A stretch of 64,000 nt of DNA from Peribacillus sp. FSL E2-0218 (GTDB taxonomy: Bacteria; Bacillota; Bacilli; Bacillales; DSM-1321): assembly GCF_037992945.1 (NCBI RefSeq), contig NZ_CP150304.1, positions 1,243,501-1,307,500 of the forward strand, in the 5' to 3' direction. The notes under the pieces were generated by a model, which searched no databases, was not told where the DNA came from, and worked only from the letters and a program-made list of their open reading frames with translations. The translations under genes were made by a program, and so were the position numbers. The stretch's first letter is position 1. The number at the start of each line of letters is the position of its first letter. This document shows, piece by piece, positions 33,862-42,935 of the stretch.

Positions 33862-34596
33862 ATGAAAATCACCGTAATTGGCTGCTGGGGCGGATATCCA
33901 GCTAAAAATGAGGCAAGCTCTGGCTATTTGCTTGAATATGAAGATTTTCGCATTTTGCTTGATTGTGGCAGCGGTGTACTATCACAGCTCCAAAATCATA
34001 TGAAGCCCGAAGACCTCGGTGCAGTCGTTTTATCCCACTATCATCCGGATCATGTAGCGGATGTCGGTGTCCTGCAGCACGCTGCACTCATCCAGCAGAT
34101 TTTGGGCAGCGAAAAAAGGGCCATTCCCATCTATGGCCATGATTTAGATGAAGCCGAATTTGGAAAGTTAACGTATAAAGATGTGACAAAGGGAATTGCT
34201 TATTCTGCCAATGAACCCTTGACCATTGGACCGTGCACCTTTACATTCATGAAAACGAAGCATCCAGTCCCTTGTTTTGCGATGAGGATAGAAGCTGAAA
34301 ATCATTCGATCGTTTACACAGGTGACAGTTCTTATATGGATGAGCTGGCGGACTTCGCAAAGGATGCAAATGTTTTATTGTGTGAAAGCAATTTTTACAG
34401 TGATATGGATGGTTCAAAGGCGGGGCATATGACGGCTAGGGAAGCGGGCATGCTAGCAGATAGGGCAGACGTGCAGCTTTTGCTGTTAACTCATCTCCCC
34501 CATTACGGAGATATCAATCAATTGAAGAAAGAAGCATCAGAGGTATTCAAACGGGAAATAGCTGTGGCGAAAACCAATCTCGAATTCCAGCTATGA
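33862..34596 (+). CDS. yhfI: YhfI metallo-beta-lactamase-fold hydrolase
   Basis: 244 residues. The metal motif SHYHPDHVAD near residue 60 is HxHxDH-like, with further ligands in YTGDSSYM and LLLTHLPHYG. The fold and length match the RNase Z / phosphodiesterase-like branch. Substrate unknown. ATG 33862 is 9 bases after AAAGGAG. 47 bp ahead of lplJ and probably in one operon with it. Confidence 0.88.
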   Translation: MKITVIGCWGGYPAKNEASSGYLLEYEDFRILLDCGSGVLSQLQNHMKPEDLGAVVLSHYHPDHVADVGVLQHAALIQQILGSEKRAIPIYGHDLDEAEFGKLTYKDVTKGIAYSANEPLTIGPCTFTFMKTKHPVPCFAMRIEAENHSIVYTGDSSYMDELADFAKDANVLLCESNFYSDMDGSKAGHMTAREAGMLADRADVQLLLLTHLPHYGDINQLKKEASEVFKREIAVAKTNLEFQL

Positions 34597-34643
34597 TGGG
34601 AAAATTAATGATGTGCGAATGAAGCATACAAGGAGGAACAACT

Positions 34644-35633
34644 GTGCTTTTTATTGATAATAAGGGAATTACGGATCCGAGAATTAATCTTGCCATTGAA
34701 GAATATGCGCTTAAACATCTGAATATTGATGAAACCTATCTTCTATTCTACATTAATCGGCCTTCAATCATCATCGGGAGAAATCAAAATACGATTGAAG
34801 AAATCAATGCCGATTATGTAGATGGAAATGGCATTACTGTTGTTCGAAGGCTTTCCGGAGGCGGTGCGGTTTATCATGATTTGGGTAATCTCAATTTCAG
34901 TTTCATCACGAAGGATGATGGTGACAGCTTCCACAATTTCAAGAAATTCACCCAGCCTGTCGTGGAAACCCTTGAGAAACTGGGAATCCATGCTGAGCTA
35001 AGCGGCCGTAATGATATCCTGGCTGAAGGGAAGAAAATTTCGGGTAACGCGATGTTTTCGACGAAGGGCAGAATGTTCAGTCATGGAACCTTGTTGTTCC
35101 AATCGGAAATGGACCATATTGTATCCGCTTTAAAAGTGAAAAAAGATAAAATCGAGTCTAAAGGTATTAAATCGATAAGAAGCCGAGTCGCCAATATTGC
35201 TGAATTCCTCAAAGAACCGATGTCTATAGAGGAATTTCGTTCATTCCTTCTGCAAAATATATTCAAGGATAGCGGTGAGGTCACCGAGTATGTTCTAACG
35301 GAGGAAGATTGGGAGCAAATCCATAAGATTTCGGAAGAACGGTATCAAAGCTGGGAATGGAACTATGGAAAATCGCCGAAATTCAACTTGCAGAATTCGC
35401 ATAGATTTCCTGTGGGGTCAGTTGATATCCGTCTGGAAGTGAACAGGGGGATCATTGAAAATTGTAAAATCTACGGTGATTTCTTTGGGGTCGGAGAGGT
35501 TGCGGATATAGAACGAAAACTTACGGGGATACGCTATGAAAGGGACGCCATCAGTGAGGTTTTGGATGAGGTAGATGTTCAACATTATTTTGGCAATGTA
35601 ACGAAAGAGGAAATATTGGCTTTAATCTATTAA
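34644..35633 (+). CDS. lplJ: Lipoate-protein ligase LplJ
   Basis: 329 residues (B. subtilis LplJ 331). Biotin/lipoate ligase fold: GRNQNTIEEIN near residue 48, RRLSGGGAVYHDLGNLNFSF near 75, and lysine in KKISGNAMF near 133. Attaches free lipoate to dehydrogenase E2 and GcvH. Start is GTG at 34644 after AGGAGG. Terminator follows at 35639-35670. Confidence 0.95.
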   Translation: MLFIDNKGITDPRINLAIEEYALKHLNIDETYLLFYINRPSIIIGRNQNTIEEINADYVDGNGITVVRRLSGGGAVYHDLGNLNFSFITKDDGDSFHNFKKFTQPVVETLEKLGIHAELSGRNDILAEGKKISGNAMFSTKGRMFSHGTLLFQSEMDHIVSALKVKKDKIESKGIKSIRSRVANIAEFLKEPMSIEEFRSFLLQNIFKDSGEVTEYVLTEEDWEQIHKISEERYQSWEWNYGKSPKFNLQNSHRFPVGSVDIRLEVNRGIIENCKIYGDFFGVGEVADIERKLTGIRYERDAISEVLDEVDVQHYFGNVTKEEILALIY

Positions 35634-35638
35634 GCCTG

Positions 35639-35670
35639 AAAAGCCGTCCTGTCTTAATAGGACGGCTTTT
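35639..35670 (+). terminator. Terminator of lplJ
   Basis: AAAAGCCGTCCT / AGGACGGCTTTT stem. Confidence 0.88.
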
Positions 35671-35769
35671 GTGTCTGATAATGACAGTAATTGCTTGAAT
35701 ATGGATAAAATTGTTGCTGTAATCATTTTCTTTTAATATAATAAAAAGGTATTTAGTTTAATATAAAAA

Positions 35770-35787
35770 TGAATGACTATTCATTCA
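35770..35787. promoter_or_regulatory. FadR operator of lcfB
   Basis: TGAATGACTATTCATTCA matches the Bacillus FadR (YsiA) box TGAATGANTANTCATTCA at every fixed position and extends to 20 bp by one A/T pair. It is 26 bp before the lcfB start codon, suited to block transcription until long-chain acyl-CoA is present. Confidence 0.92.
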
Positions 35788-35812
35788 TGGTGTAAACTGG
35801 GGAGGGAGAACG

Positions 35813-37357
35813 ATGAATTTATCCGAAAAGCTTCATCAAACGGCTTTAAGGCAGGCTGAAAAGCCAGCTTATTATTTTATGGACCAATCAACCTCGTATG
35901 GGGAATTGGACAGCGCCGTTACAAAGTTTGCCGATGAACTACATAAGCTTGGTGTTTCGAAAGGTGATAATGTTGCGCTGGTTTTAGGGAATTCTCCACA
36001 TTTCATCATTTCATTGTATGGAGCCATACGAGCAGGAGCTACCGTAATACCCGTAAATCCAATTTACACACCTGATGAAATTGGATACATCCTGAACAGC
36101 GGCGATGTAAAGGTTGTCGTGGCATTGGATAAACTGATACCCTTATTTGAGAAAATGGACCCAATTCTTTCAAATGTAGATTACTATGTTATATGTGAGA
36201 CTGAGCCCGATAAAGGGGATCGTGGTGAACTGAGCATTTATCAAAAAATGAAATCGTTTACAAAAATGGTTGGAGCGGGGGATGCGAGCTTCCAAGGCCC
36301 GGAATTGGATTCCGACGATACGGCCATCATCCTCTATACTTCCGGTACAACAGGAAAACCTAAAGGGGCGATGCTCTCACACACCAATATCTACTCCAAT
36401 GCAAATGATGTAGGCGAATACTTGAAGATTTCCGAAAATGACCGTGTCATTACCACCTTGCCCATGTTCCATGTTTTCAGTTTGACGGTCGTCGTGAATG
36501 CACCATTGCTGCAAGGAGGTACGCTTTTAATTGTGCCGCAATTCAGTCCGAAGGAAATATTCAGGCAAGTCAAAAAATATGATGCAACCGTTTTTGCTGG
36601 CGTGCCTACCATGTATAATTTCCTGTTCCAATATCCGGAGGGGCACAAAGACGATTTAAGGTCATTGCGTATCTGTATTTCAGGCGGATCAGCCATGCCG
36701 ATATCTCTGCTTGAATCATTCGAGCAAAAATTCAATGTTAGGGTTTCAGAGGGCTATGGCCTCTCCGAAGCTTCTCCTGTTACATGCTTCAATCCTCTTG
36801 ATCGCCCTAGGAAAGCGGGATCGATAGGAACATCCATCCTCAGAGTGGAAAACAAGGTCGTCACGGAGCTGGGTGAAGAGGTGCCGCCAAATGGGGTCGG
36901 AGAATTGATTGTCAGGGGTCCTAATGTCATGAAGGGGTATTATAAGATGCCTGAAGAGTCGGCAGCTGTGTTGAAAGATGGCTGGTTATATACAGGTGAT
37001 TTAGCCCGGATGGATGATGAAGGGTACTTTTTCATCGTAGATCGCAAAAAAGAACTGATCATTGTCGGTGGATATAACGTATATCCACGGGAAGTCGAAG
37101 AAGTTCTGTATGCCCACCCTGAAGTAGTTGAGGCAGCAGCGATTGGCGTTCCCGATCCAAATCAGGGAGAGGTGGTTCAATGCTTCGTGGTCAAGAAAAA
37201 CGAAGCATTGACAGAGGAAGATCTCCTGGATTATTGCCTGGAGCACTTGGCTAAATATAAGGTTCCTGCAAAGATTGAATTTTTGGATGAACTGCCAAAA
37301 AACACAACAGGAAAAATTTTAAGGCGATCTTTAAAAACCCATGTTACCCAAAACTAA
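35813..37357 (+). CDS. lcfB: Long-chain fatty acid-CoA ligase LcfB
   Basis: 514 residues (B. subtilis LcfB 513). ANL superfamily motifs: YTSGTTGKPKGAMLSH near residue 170, GYGLSEASPV near 310, GWLYTGDLARMDDEGYFFIVDRKKELIIVGG region near 390, and Lys in PKNTTGKILRR near the end. Activates fatty acids for beta-oxidation. The ATG follows GGGGAGGGAG; the FadR box lies right upstream. Confidence 0.95.
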   Translation: MNLSEKLHQTALRQAEKPAYYFMDQSTSYGELDSAVTKFADELHKLGVSKGDNVALVLGNSPHFIISLYGAIRAGATVIPVNPIYTPDEIGYILNSGDVKVVVALDKLIPLFEKMDPILSNVDYYVICETEPDKGDRGELSIYQKMKSFTKMVGAGDASFQGPELDSDDTAIILYTSGTTGKPKGAMLSHTNIYSNANDVGEYLKISENDRVITTLPMFHVFSLTVVVNAPLLQGGTLLIVPQFSPKEIFRQVKKYDATVFAGVPTMYNFLFQYPEGHKDDLRSLRICISGGSAMPISLLESFEQKFNVRVSEGYGLSEASPVTCFNPLDRPRKAGSIGTSILRVENKVVTELGEEVPPNGVGELIVRGPNVMKGYYKMPEESAAVLKDGWLYTGDLARMDDEGYFFIVDRKKELIIVGGYNVYPREVEEVLYAHPEVVEAAAIGVPDPNQGEVVQCFVVKKNEALTEEDLLDYCLEHLAKYKVPAKIEFLDELPKNTTGKILRRSLKTHVTQN

Positions 37358-37373
37358 AAGGATCGATCAAGGG

Positions 37374-37407
37374 CGACCATTGCCAAACCGGCGATGGTCG
37401 TCTTTTT
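37374..37407 (+). terminator. Terminator of lcfB
   Basis: CGACCATTGCC / GGCGATGGTCG, then TCTTTTT. Confidence 0.85.
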
Positions 37408-37531
37408 GTACAAACAAAGCGTAATGCGCTGCATAAAATATATATGAGGTAAGCTTTAAGTATTGATTCTTTATTCTAAAAGAGTTATGATTGACATTAA
37501 AAATTTCCACATAATTGTAAGGAGGGGTTAG

Positions 37532-38059
37532 ATGAGAGATGTAAAGCTGTTAGATGTTTTTACACATCCCATTGCTCAAAAATACTTGAACCGCTCAGGA
37601 CTTGCCCATGCGATTGCGGTGGCATACCACTCGTTTCACCTTGCCAACGAATATAACATCGATCCGGATATTGTGGCCAAGGCAGGCCTTTTGCATGATA
37701 TGGGTCACTTCACCTGGTACCGCAATGGAAAATGGGATTATGACCTGTACAAGCAAAATGATATCCATCCGATTAAAGGTGCGGAAAGAGCACATAAATT
37801 GTTAATCCGCCTCGGTGAAAATCCGATCAAGGCAAAGACCATTTCCCTCGCCATATTATTTCACACCGATTCATTCTTACCTTCAAATGATATTATCCGG
37901 ACCCCACTGCAGCAGGTCGTCAAATGGGCAGACGAAAAAGATGAAGAAGAGGGCGGAAAGCACCATTACCGCAAAATTGATTTCCTCAGGGCAAAGGAAA
38001 GCATCATGAACCTTGACAAACTTATTGATGAGGAACAAAGAAAAAGGCTATCATCCTGA
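37532..38059 (+). CDS. HD-domain phosphohydrolase
   Basis: 175 residues. HD metal motif: HAIAVAYHSFHL near residue 25, LLHDMGHFTWY near 58, IHPIKGAERAH near 83 and ILFHTDS near 112. Such small HD proteins hydrolyse nucleotides or phosphate esters; the substrate is not clear. ATG 37532 after AAGGAGGGG. Alone, with a weak hairpin GCTATCA / TGATAGC after it at 38047-38079. Confidence 0.8.
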   Translation: MRDVKLLDVFTHPIAQKYLNRSGLAHAIAVAYHSFHLANEYNIDPDIVAKAGLLHDMGHFTWYRNGKWDYDLYKQNDIHPIKGAERAHKLLIRLGENPIKAKTISLAILFHTDSFLPSNDIIRTPLQQVVKWADEKDEEEGGKHHYRKIDFLRAKESIMNLDKLIDEEQRKRLSS

Positions 38060-38256
38060 AGGCAAACGGGTTGATAGCATTATTTATATTCAGGGAACTA
38101 TCTTTTTTTACGTGTTCTTACAGTTTAAATTTGGATTTTACATATAATTGACTTATATTGTTATCAAGTGAATTAAGAAGTAAAATATAGTTCAAATGAA
38201 CTACTTGATGAAACTATGAAAAAATGTAGCCAATAATGAAAAGAACAGGTGAAGAT

Positions 38257-38919
38257 ATGAAGTTGATTAAGCTATTGTTAGTCAGTAAACAAGGGGGGCT
38301 TAAGGGAATCATCGAAAAGGAGGAAGACATTACGGTCATTGGAGCCACTGAAACTGAAAGGGAATTGCGCAGCCTTGATGTTACAGCGGCAGTCATGCCT
38401 GATGTCATTCTTTTTGATGTCCGCTCATCATGGACACATGGACAGGAAATGATGGTGATGCTGAAGGAAAAACATCCTTCCATCCCGATAGTCATCCGTG
38501 CTGCCTATCCCGAGAATCACTATCTCATTGAAGCGATATCCCATGGCGCAGCAGGTTACGTGTTACAGGATGGCGGAATGGAGCAAGTAGTGGCAGCGAT
38601 CCGGCAATGCGCCAACGGGCAAATCGTCTATCCTGCCACTGTTAAATCTTTTTTGATGAAGAAGCTTCAGCAGGAAGGGGTGGGGCAGGGGAATGCGGCC
38701 TTGGAAAAGGCAATCGAAAAATTGGGCTCCTTTTCCAAACGTGAGTATGAACTGCTCATTCTCCTCACCGAAGGACAAACAAATCAGCAGATTTCCAAAA
38801 AACTATATTTATCCATAGGAACGGTCAAAAATTATATCAGCCGGCTTTATAAAAAAATGAATGTGAGCAATCGTCCGGAACTTATGGCGCTTTTGTATAA
38901 ATTTCAAAATAGGACATGA
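38257..38919 (+). CDS. Orphan LuxR/NarL-type regulator with degenerate receiver
   Basis: 220 residues. C-terminal HTH_LuxR is intact (FSKREYELLILLTEGQTNQQ, then ISKKLYLSIGTVKNYISRLYKKM). The N-terminal receiver keeps the phosphorylatable Asp54 in ILFDVRS, but the acidic pair after beta-1 is replaced by Ser10-Lys11 (LLVSKQGG), the Thr after beta-4 by Arg/Ala (IRAAY) and the conserved Lys by Gln104 (YVLQDGG). Loss of these three functions makes phosphotransfer unlikely. No histidine kinase gene is near. ATG 38257 after AGGTGAAG. Likely phosphorylation-independent or ligand-controlled. Confidence 0.82.
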   Translation: MKLIKLLLVSKQGGLKGIIEKEEDITVIGATETERELRSLDVTAAVMPDVILFDVRSSWTHGQEMMVMLKEKHPSIPIVIRAAYPENHYLIEAISHGAAGYVLQDGGMEQVVAAIRQCANGQIVYPATVKSFLMKKLQQEGVGQGNAALEKAIEKLGSFSKREYELLILLTEGQTNQQISKKLYLSIGTVKNYISRLYKKMNVSNRPELMALLYKFQNRT

Positions 38920-39165
38920 AGGGCTGACCAGTCAAAACTTTGATCAACAAGGGCCTGTGCCATGCTTGTTAGCTGCCGGAGCTTTACTGCACCCCGCTCA
39001 TTTGCACTCAGATGTGTTTAATGCTGTATGTCATTGTCGAATGGTCCAGAGATGGTTAACGGCAATAAGGCTTGACGGAATGAATAATATTGGATGGAAA
39101 TGCGGTTCTAACCTGTCCGTTTTGGATTAAACTATTATGAGGGAGAGATTCGAAGGAGGGGCATC
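38920..39165. other. Featureless intergenic region
   Basis: About 246 bp without a terminator, repeat or frame that I can support. Confidence 0.4.
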
Positions 39166-40431
39166 ATGGTTAGAAAATGGGCTGGGAGAGCTATTCTAGT
39201 ATATATCCTTTATGTAGCAGTGATGTATTGGTATATTTTTTATGGGGCAAATACCGCCATTCCCGATGCATTGCGAGGTACTGCAGCAGATCCTGCTACA
39301 TTCCTGAATGCAAGGGAATTAAAGCTTAGCGAAGAATATTCAGGATTGCGGAATTTCATATTTTTCGTTTCCACACCATATGAATGGCTGCTGTATTTTT
39401 TCGTTTTATTATTTGGCATATCCAGGGCATTTGAAAAGTCGGCATCGGCCGTTACAAAGCGAAAAGTGATCCAAACAGGCATTTATTTATTCTGGCTTTC
39501 CATCATTTCTTATTTGGCACTTTTTCCAATAAGCTTCATTGGCTATTGGCTTAGTAAGAACTACCATATCAGTACACAAAGCTTCACCTCATGGATGAAG
39601 GATGGAATCATTGAATTCTGGGTGAATTTCGGAATGATGTTCATCATTGTATCCGTCCTATATTGGTTAATGAAGAAAAGTGCAAAGAAGTGGTGGCTCT
39701 ATGCTTGGATGCTATCGATCCCATTTACGCTGTTCTTGATGTTTGTTCAGCCTGTATTGATCGATCCTCTGTACAATGAATTTTATCCGCTCAAAAATAA
39801 AGAGTTGGAAACGGAAATATTGTCACTCGCCGCACAGGCGGAAATTCCGGCTGAGCACGTGTATGAAGTTAATATGGCGGAAAAGACGAATTCATTGAAT
39901 GCCTATGTGACAGGTATAGGTTCCAACTCAAGAATCGTCCTTTGGGATACGACCTTGAACAAACTGAAGGAAGACGAAATCCTTTTCATCATGGCACATG
40001 AAATGGCTCATTATGTAGAAAAGCATATCTATTTCGGCATTGCCGGTTATCTAGGAATGACCTTGATCGGGCTGTGGCTGACCTCGAGAATCATGAATTA
40101 TGTCATTAAGCGCTGGGGTCATCTGTTAAAGGTGCATTCGGTAGGCAGCATTTCTTCATTGCCCTTATTTCTTTTGATCACGGCCATGCTGCTTTTTATT
40201 TCCAGTCCGCTCTCGAATTTCGTGTCCAGATACGAAGAAACGAGGGCAGACCGGTATGCCATCGAAATGACCGGGGATAAAGAATCGGCAATTACCACAT
40301 TTCAGGAACTCACCAGATCTGGGTTAAGTCAGGTGAACCCGCCATTTTTGGTGAAATGGCTGCGGTATTCACATCCAACCATGCTCGAACGGATTTCCAC
40401 AATCGAAAAGGCAAATGCAAAGGGTGATTGA
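39166..40431 (+). CDS. yhfN: M48 membrane metalloprotease (YhfN, CAAX-protease-like)
   Basis: 421 residues (B. subtilis YhfN about 426), about six spans. Ste24/HtpX-type zinc site IMAHEMAHYVEKH near residue 282 and the third ligand in RYEETRADRYAIEM near 356. The N-terminal quarter has several spans as in eukaryotic CAAX protease. Likely cuts membrane proteins or peptides at the inner face; natural substrates unknown. ATG 39166 after AAGGAGGGG. Confidence 0.88.
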   Translation: MVRKWAGRAILVYILYVAVMYWYIFYGANTAIPDALRGTAADPATFLNARELKLSEEYSGLRNFIFFVSTPYEWLLYFFVLLFGISRAFEKSASAVTKRKVIQTGIYLFWLSIISYLALFPISFIGYWLSKNYHISTQSFTSWMKDGIIEFWVNFGMMFIIVSVLYWLMKKSAKKWWLYAWMLSIPFTLFLMFVQPVLIDPLYNEFYPLKNKELETEILSLAAQAEIPAEHVYEVNMAEKTNSLNAYVTGIGSNSRIVLWDTTLNKLKEDEILFIMAHEMAHYVEKHIYFGIAGYLGMTLIGLWLTSRIMNYVIKRWGHLLKVHSVGSISSLPLFLLITAMLLFISSPLSNFVSRYEETRADRYAIEMTGDKESAITTFQELTRSGLSQVNPPFLVKWLRYSHPTMLERISTIEKANAKGD

Positions 40432-40434
40432 AAG

Positions 40435-40460
40435 CCAGCTGAAGAACAGCTGGTTTTTTT
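40435..40460 (+). terminator. Terminator of yhfN
   Basis: CCAGCTG / CAGCTGG, five-base loop, seven T. Confidence 0.85.
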
Positions 40461-40575
40461 ATATGATCTGAGGATACGGATAGCCGGGATTTATCAGAAA
40501 AAACTTTTATTTTATAAATGCTGATGTTCTCCACTATAATTAATTAAATTCTCAGCTCGATTAAGGAGATCGGTT

Positions 40576-41385
40576 ATGTATAATGTACTTCTCATCACCT
40601 TAGGCTCAGTGCTTGTTGCAGTTGCCTATAACTTATTTTTGATACCTCATTTAATTTTAAGCAGCGGACTTAGTGGAATTGCGATCATGCTGGGAATCAT
40701 CACTCCAGTGAATACAGGTATATTGAATTTTCTGTTGAACCTGCCATTGCTGATTCTCGGATACCTCAAATTGGGAAGGCGGTTCATCACATATACGATA
40801 TTGTCAGTTGTCGTAATTTCCATCAGTTTATACCTGATCCCCATTCATGGAGTATCCACTGAACCGATTTTGTCCTCTTTATTCGGCGGAATCATTTCCG
40901 GGTTCGGTATCGGGATCATCTTCCGTGCTTCAGGCTCCTCCGGCGGGTTTGATATCATCGCCATGCTTTTGGCTAAGAAGAGCAACTTCCCGCTTGGTTC
41001 ATTACTATCGGTGATGAATGCAGTCGTGGTGGTCATTTCAGGCTTCATTTTTGGCTGGGATGCTGCACTATATACATTGATTTCCATATATGCAGCTGGA
41101 AAAGTTATCGATACGATTCACTCCAACCACATAAAATTAACTTTGATGATCGTTACGAAAAAGAGTGATGAGATGAAAACGAAGCTCCTGACCAACTTAT
41201 ATCGCGGGATTACAGTCATGGATGGTGAAGGTGCATACTCGGGGGAAAAGAGTAAAGTGATGATGACGGTCATCACCCGTTACCAATTAACCGACGTCAA
41301 AACGATGATAAAAGAAGTGGACCCAAATGCCTTTGTCAATATAACGGAAACAGCCGAGGTCATGGGAATGTTTCATAAGGAATGA
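40576..41385 (+). CDS. YitT-family membrane protein
   Basis: 269 residues: five to six spans (about 1-170) and a C-terminal soluble DUF2179 domain (VTKKSDEMKTKLLTNLYRGITVMDGEGAYSG). This is the YitT/UPF0750 family, with several copies in each Bacillus; one may help tetracycline or metal handling but no firm function is known. FRASGSSGGFDIIAMLL is a family signature. ATG 40576 after AAGGAG. Confidence 0.85.
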   Translation: MYNVLLITLGSVLVAVAYNLFLIPHLILSSGLSGIAIMLGIITPVNTGILNFLLNLPLLILGYLKLGRRFITYTILSVVVISISLYLIPIHGVSTEPILSSLFGGIISGFGIGIIFRASGSSGGFDIIAMLLAKKSNFPLGSLLSVMNAVVVVISGFIFGWDAALYTLISIYAAGKVIDTIHSNHIKLTLMIVTKKSDEMKTKLLTNLYRGITVMDGEGAYSGEKSKVMMTVITRYQLTDVKTMIKEVDPNAFVNITETAEVMGMFHKE

Positions 41386-41479
41386 TCAGCAAAGCCCTTG
41401 ACGTTTCCCATGTGCCGGCGCTCCCGGTGTCACATTGTTACAAACACGTGAGTAGGACCACTTTTGTATACGAACTGAA

Positions 41480-41506
41480 GCCTCCCTCATGAAGGGAGGC
41501 TTTTTT
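41480..41506. terminator. Terminator of the YitT gene
   Basis: GCCTCCCT / AGGGAGGC, then TTTTTT. Confidence 0.88.
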
Positions 41507-41536
41507 GATGATTCGGTTGTCATTTAATCGCGGGTG

Positions 41537-41773
41537 TTAATTTCCAAATTGTTTTAGTAAAACGTTCATTTCAGAACTAAGTTTCAGAAATAAAGGTTTG
41601 TTTTTCATATCCAAGGCTTCATCAATTTGCTTCGCAAGGATATTCTTTTTGGTAGTAAGGACGGCTTCCAGAATAATCATATCAATCAACATTTCCTGAA
41701 CCACGGCATCGTTTTTCATCTCGCTCATTGATAAGGACTTCACTGACTCTGAATAAGATTTTTCATTTTTCAA
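41537..41773 (-). CDS. yhzC: IDEAL-domain small protein (YhzC-like)
   Basis: 78 residues from a TTG at 41773 (GGGGTGG five bases before); no ATG fits. The C-terminal half is an IDEAL domain, with the motif in AKQIDEALDMKNKPLFLKLS. This short module occurs in small Bacillus proteins and at the end of YpiB. In B. subtilis an IDEAL protein also lies beside comK. Probably a protein-protein adaptor. Divergent from comK with a shared 299-bp AT-rich region. Confidence 0.78.
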   Translation of the reverse strand: MKNEKSYSESVKSLSMSEMKNDAVVQEMLIDMIILEAVLTTKKNILAKQIDEALDMKNKPLFLKLSSEMNVLLKQFGN

Positions 41774-42072
41774 AGTTACCACCCCTGACCCTTTTTATTA
41801 GTATATGGATTTGCGCGGATAAAATCAACTGAAAATTTAAAAAATTCTAATATTAATAGAAAATGTGTCATATAGATGGCGGAACGACCGCTTTTTGAAA
41901 GAATTTTTAATTTTTTGTGAACTTTAAATTTCTCATAATTTATTGTGCTATTATAGTGAGGAAATTTACTTATATGGACTGGTACTCTTCACCAATTGTC
42001 GGTGAAAGGGGACGAATGCCTTTAGTAAAACGTTGAATCCTAATGCAATGAGGAAGAGGTGGGTTAAAATTG
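41774..42072. promoter_or_regulatory. comK: AT-rich comK promoter region
   Basis: Several A-tract/T-tract pairs spaced by about 5 bases (for example GAAAGAATTTTTA near 41897) look like degenerate ComK boxes (AAAA-N5-TTTT). An extended -10 TGCTATTAT lies at 41946-41954 with no good -35, as expected of a ComK-activated promoter. Assignment of single boxes is uncertain. Confidence 0.45.
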
Positions 42073-42633
42073 ATGCAACACAACGAGGGAATCATAGAGG
42101 AATATGAAATAACGCCCCAAACACTTATGGTTGCACCGCTCAACTATGGCAGTAAAATTTATGCCCGTATCGTTGAAATGGAGGACGAGTTCATATCCCC
42201 TTTCAAGCCGTTGGAAATTATCAAGAGAAGCTGTGAATTCTTCGGATCCAGCTACGAAGGGCGTAGACAAGGCACTAAGCAGCTCATAAACATCACGCAT
42301 AAAGCACCGATCGCGATTGATCCGACCAGTTCGATTTTCTTCTTTCCAACTACATCTCCGCTGCGTCCTCCATGCATCTGGTTATCACATGAGCATGTCG
42401 TAGCCTATGATCGCCTAGACTCCAAACATACAACCGTTACATTCCGGAATAAACAATCGATCGACTTAGAGGTATCGTACAGCTCGTTCGAAAATCAGCT
42501 GCACCGGACATCCTTTTTAAAAACGAAACTGATCCAGAGGATTGAGGAAACCAAGAGAAAGTCTTTCTATTTATTCACCGATGCCAATGGAGCCAAGGCT
42601 TCAGAGTTGAATTCAAAGTATATTCCACGTTAG
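42073..42633 (+). CDS. comK: ComK competence transcription factor
   Basis: 186 residues. Conserved with B. subtilis ComK: FKPLEIIKRSCEFFGSSYEG, ITHKAPIAIDPTSSIFFFPT, SRPPCIWLSHEHV-like and SFENQLHRTSFLKTK. The master activator of DNA uptake and recombination genes, binding AT-box dimers. ATG 42073 (a TTG just before it is possible); AAGAGGTGG is upstream. The intact frame suggests the strain keeps regulated competence; addBA nearby is a typical late partner. Confidence 0.95.
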   Translation: MQHNEGIIEEYEITPQTLMVAPLNYGSKIYARIVEMEDEFISPFKPLEIIKRSCEFFGSSYEGRRQGTKQLINITHKAPIAIDPTSSIFFFPTTSPLRPPCIWLSHEHVVAYDRLDSKHTTVTFRNKQSIDLEVSYSSFENQLHRTSFLKTKLIQRIEETKRKSFYLFTDANGAKASELNSKYIPR

Positions 42634-42653
42634 AGGAGGAAAAGCGAATGTAA
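42634..42653 (+). promoter_or_regulatory. Start-stop element after comK
   Basis: A perfect AGGAGG (42634-42639), 8-base spacer, then ATG directly followed by TAA. A second CGAATGTAA occurs at 42667-42674 before the next frame. Confidence 0.5.
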
Positions 42654-42679
42654 GGAAAGGCTAATCGAATGTAAAGAAA

Positions 42680-42913
42680 ATGGATGAAAATGAATGGAAC
42701 AAGTTTCTTACTATTAATCGCTACAGTGCTAAATGGGGTACGGTTCCATTGAAACTGCCGTTTTATCATATCAGGTCCCCCCCGTTCAAGTGGGTTTATC
42801 CTGACCCATGCTTATACGTGAATAAGTCACCGATATCGGATTGGGTAATCTATCATTTAATGGATTTTCTTTCTAGGTCATTTTTAAATCGGCGATGGAG
42901 GCGTGTGAAGTGA
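42680..42913 (+). CDS. Doubtful small protein after comK
   Basis: 77 residues from the ATG at 42680, rich in aromatic residues (WVYPDPCLYV, SDWVIYHLMDFL) and ending NRRWRRVK. No ribosome binding site of its own; the strong AGGAGG lies 40 bases upstream in front of a start-stop codon pair. I do not recognise it. It may be a real reinitiated gene, a decayed gene or chance. Confidence 0.3.
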   Translation: MDENEWNKFLTINRYSAKWGTVPLKLPFYHIRSPPFKWVYPDPCLYVNKSPISDWVIYHLMDFLSRSFLNRRWRRVK

Positions 42914-42935
42914 ATAGATTATAATCATCAAAATG

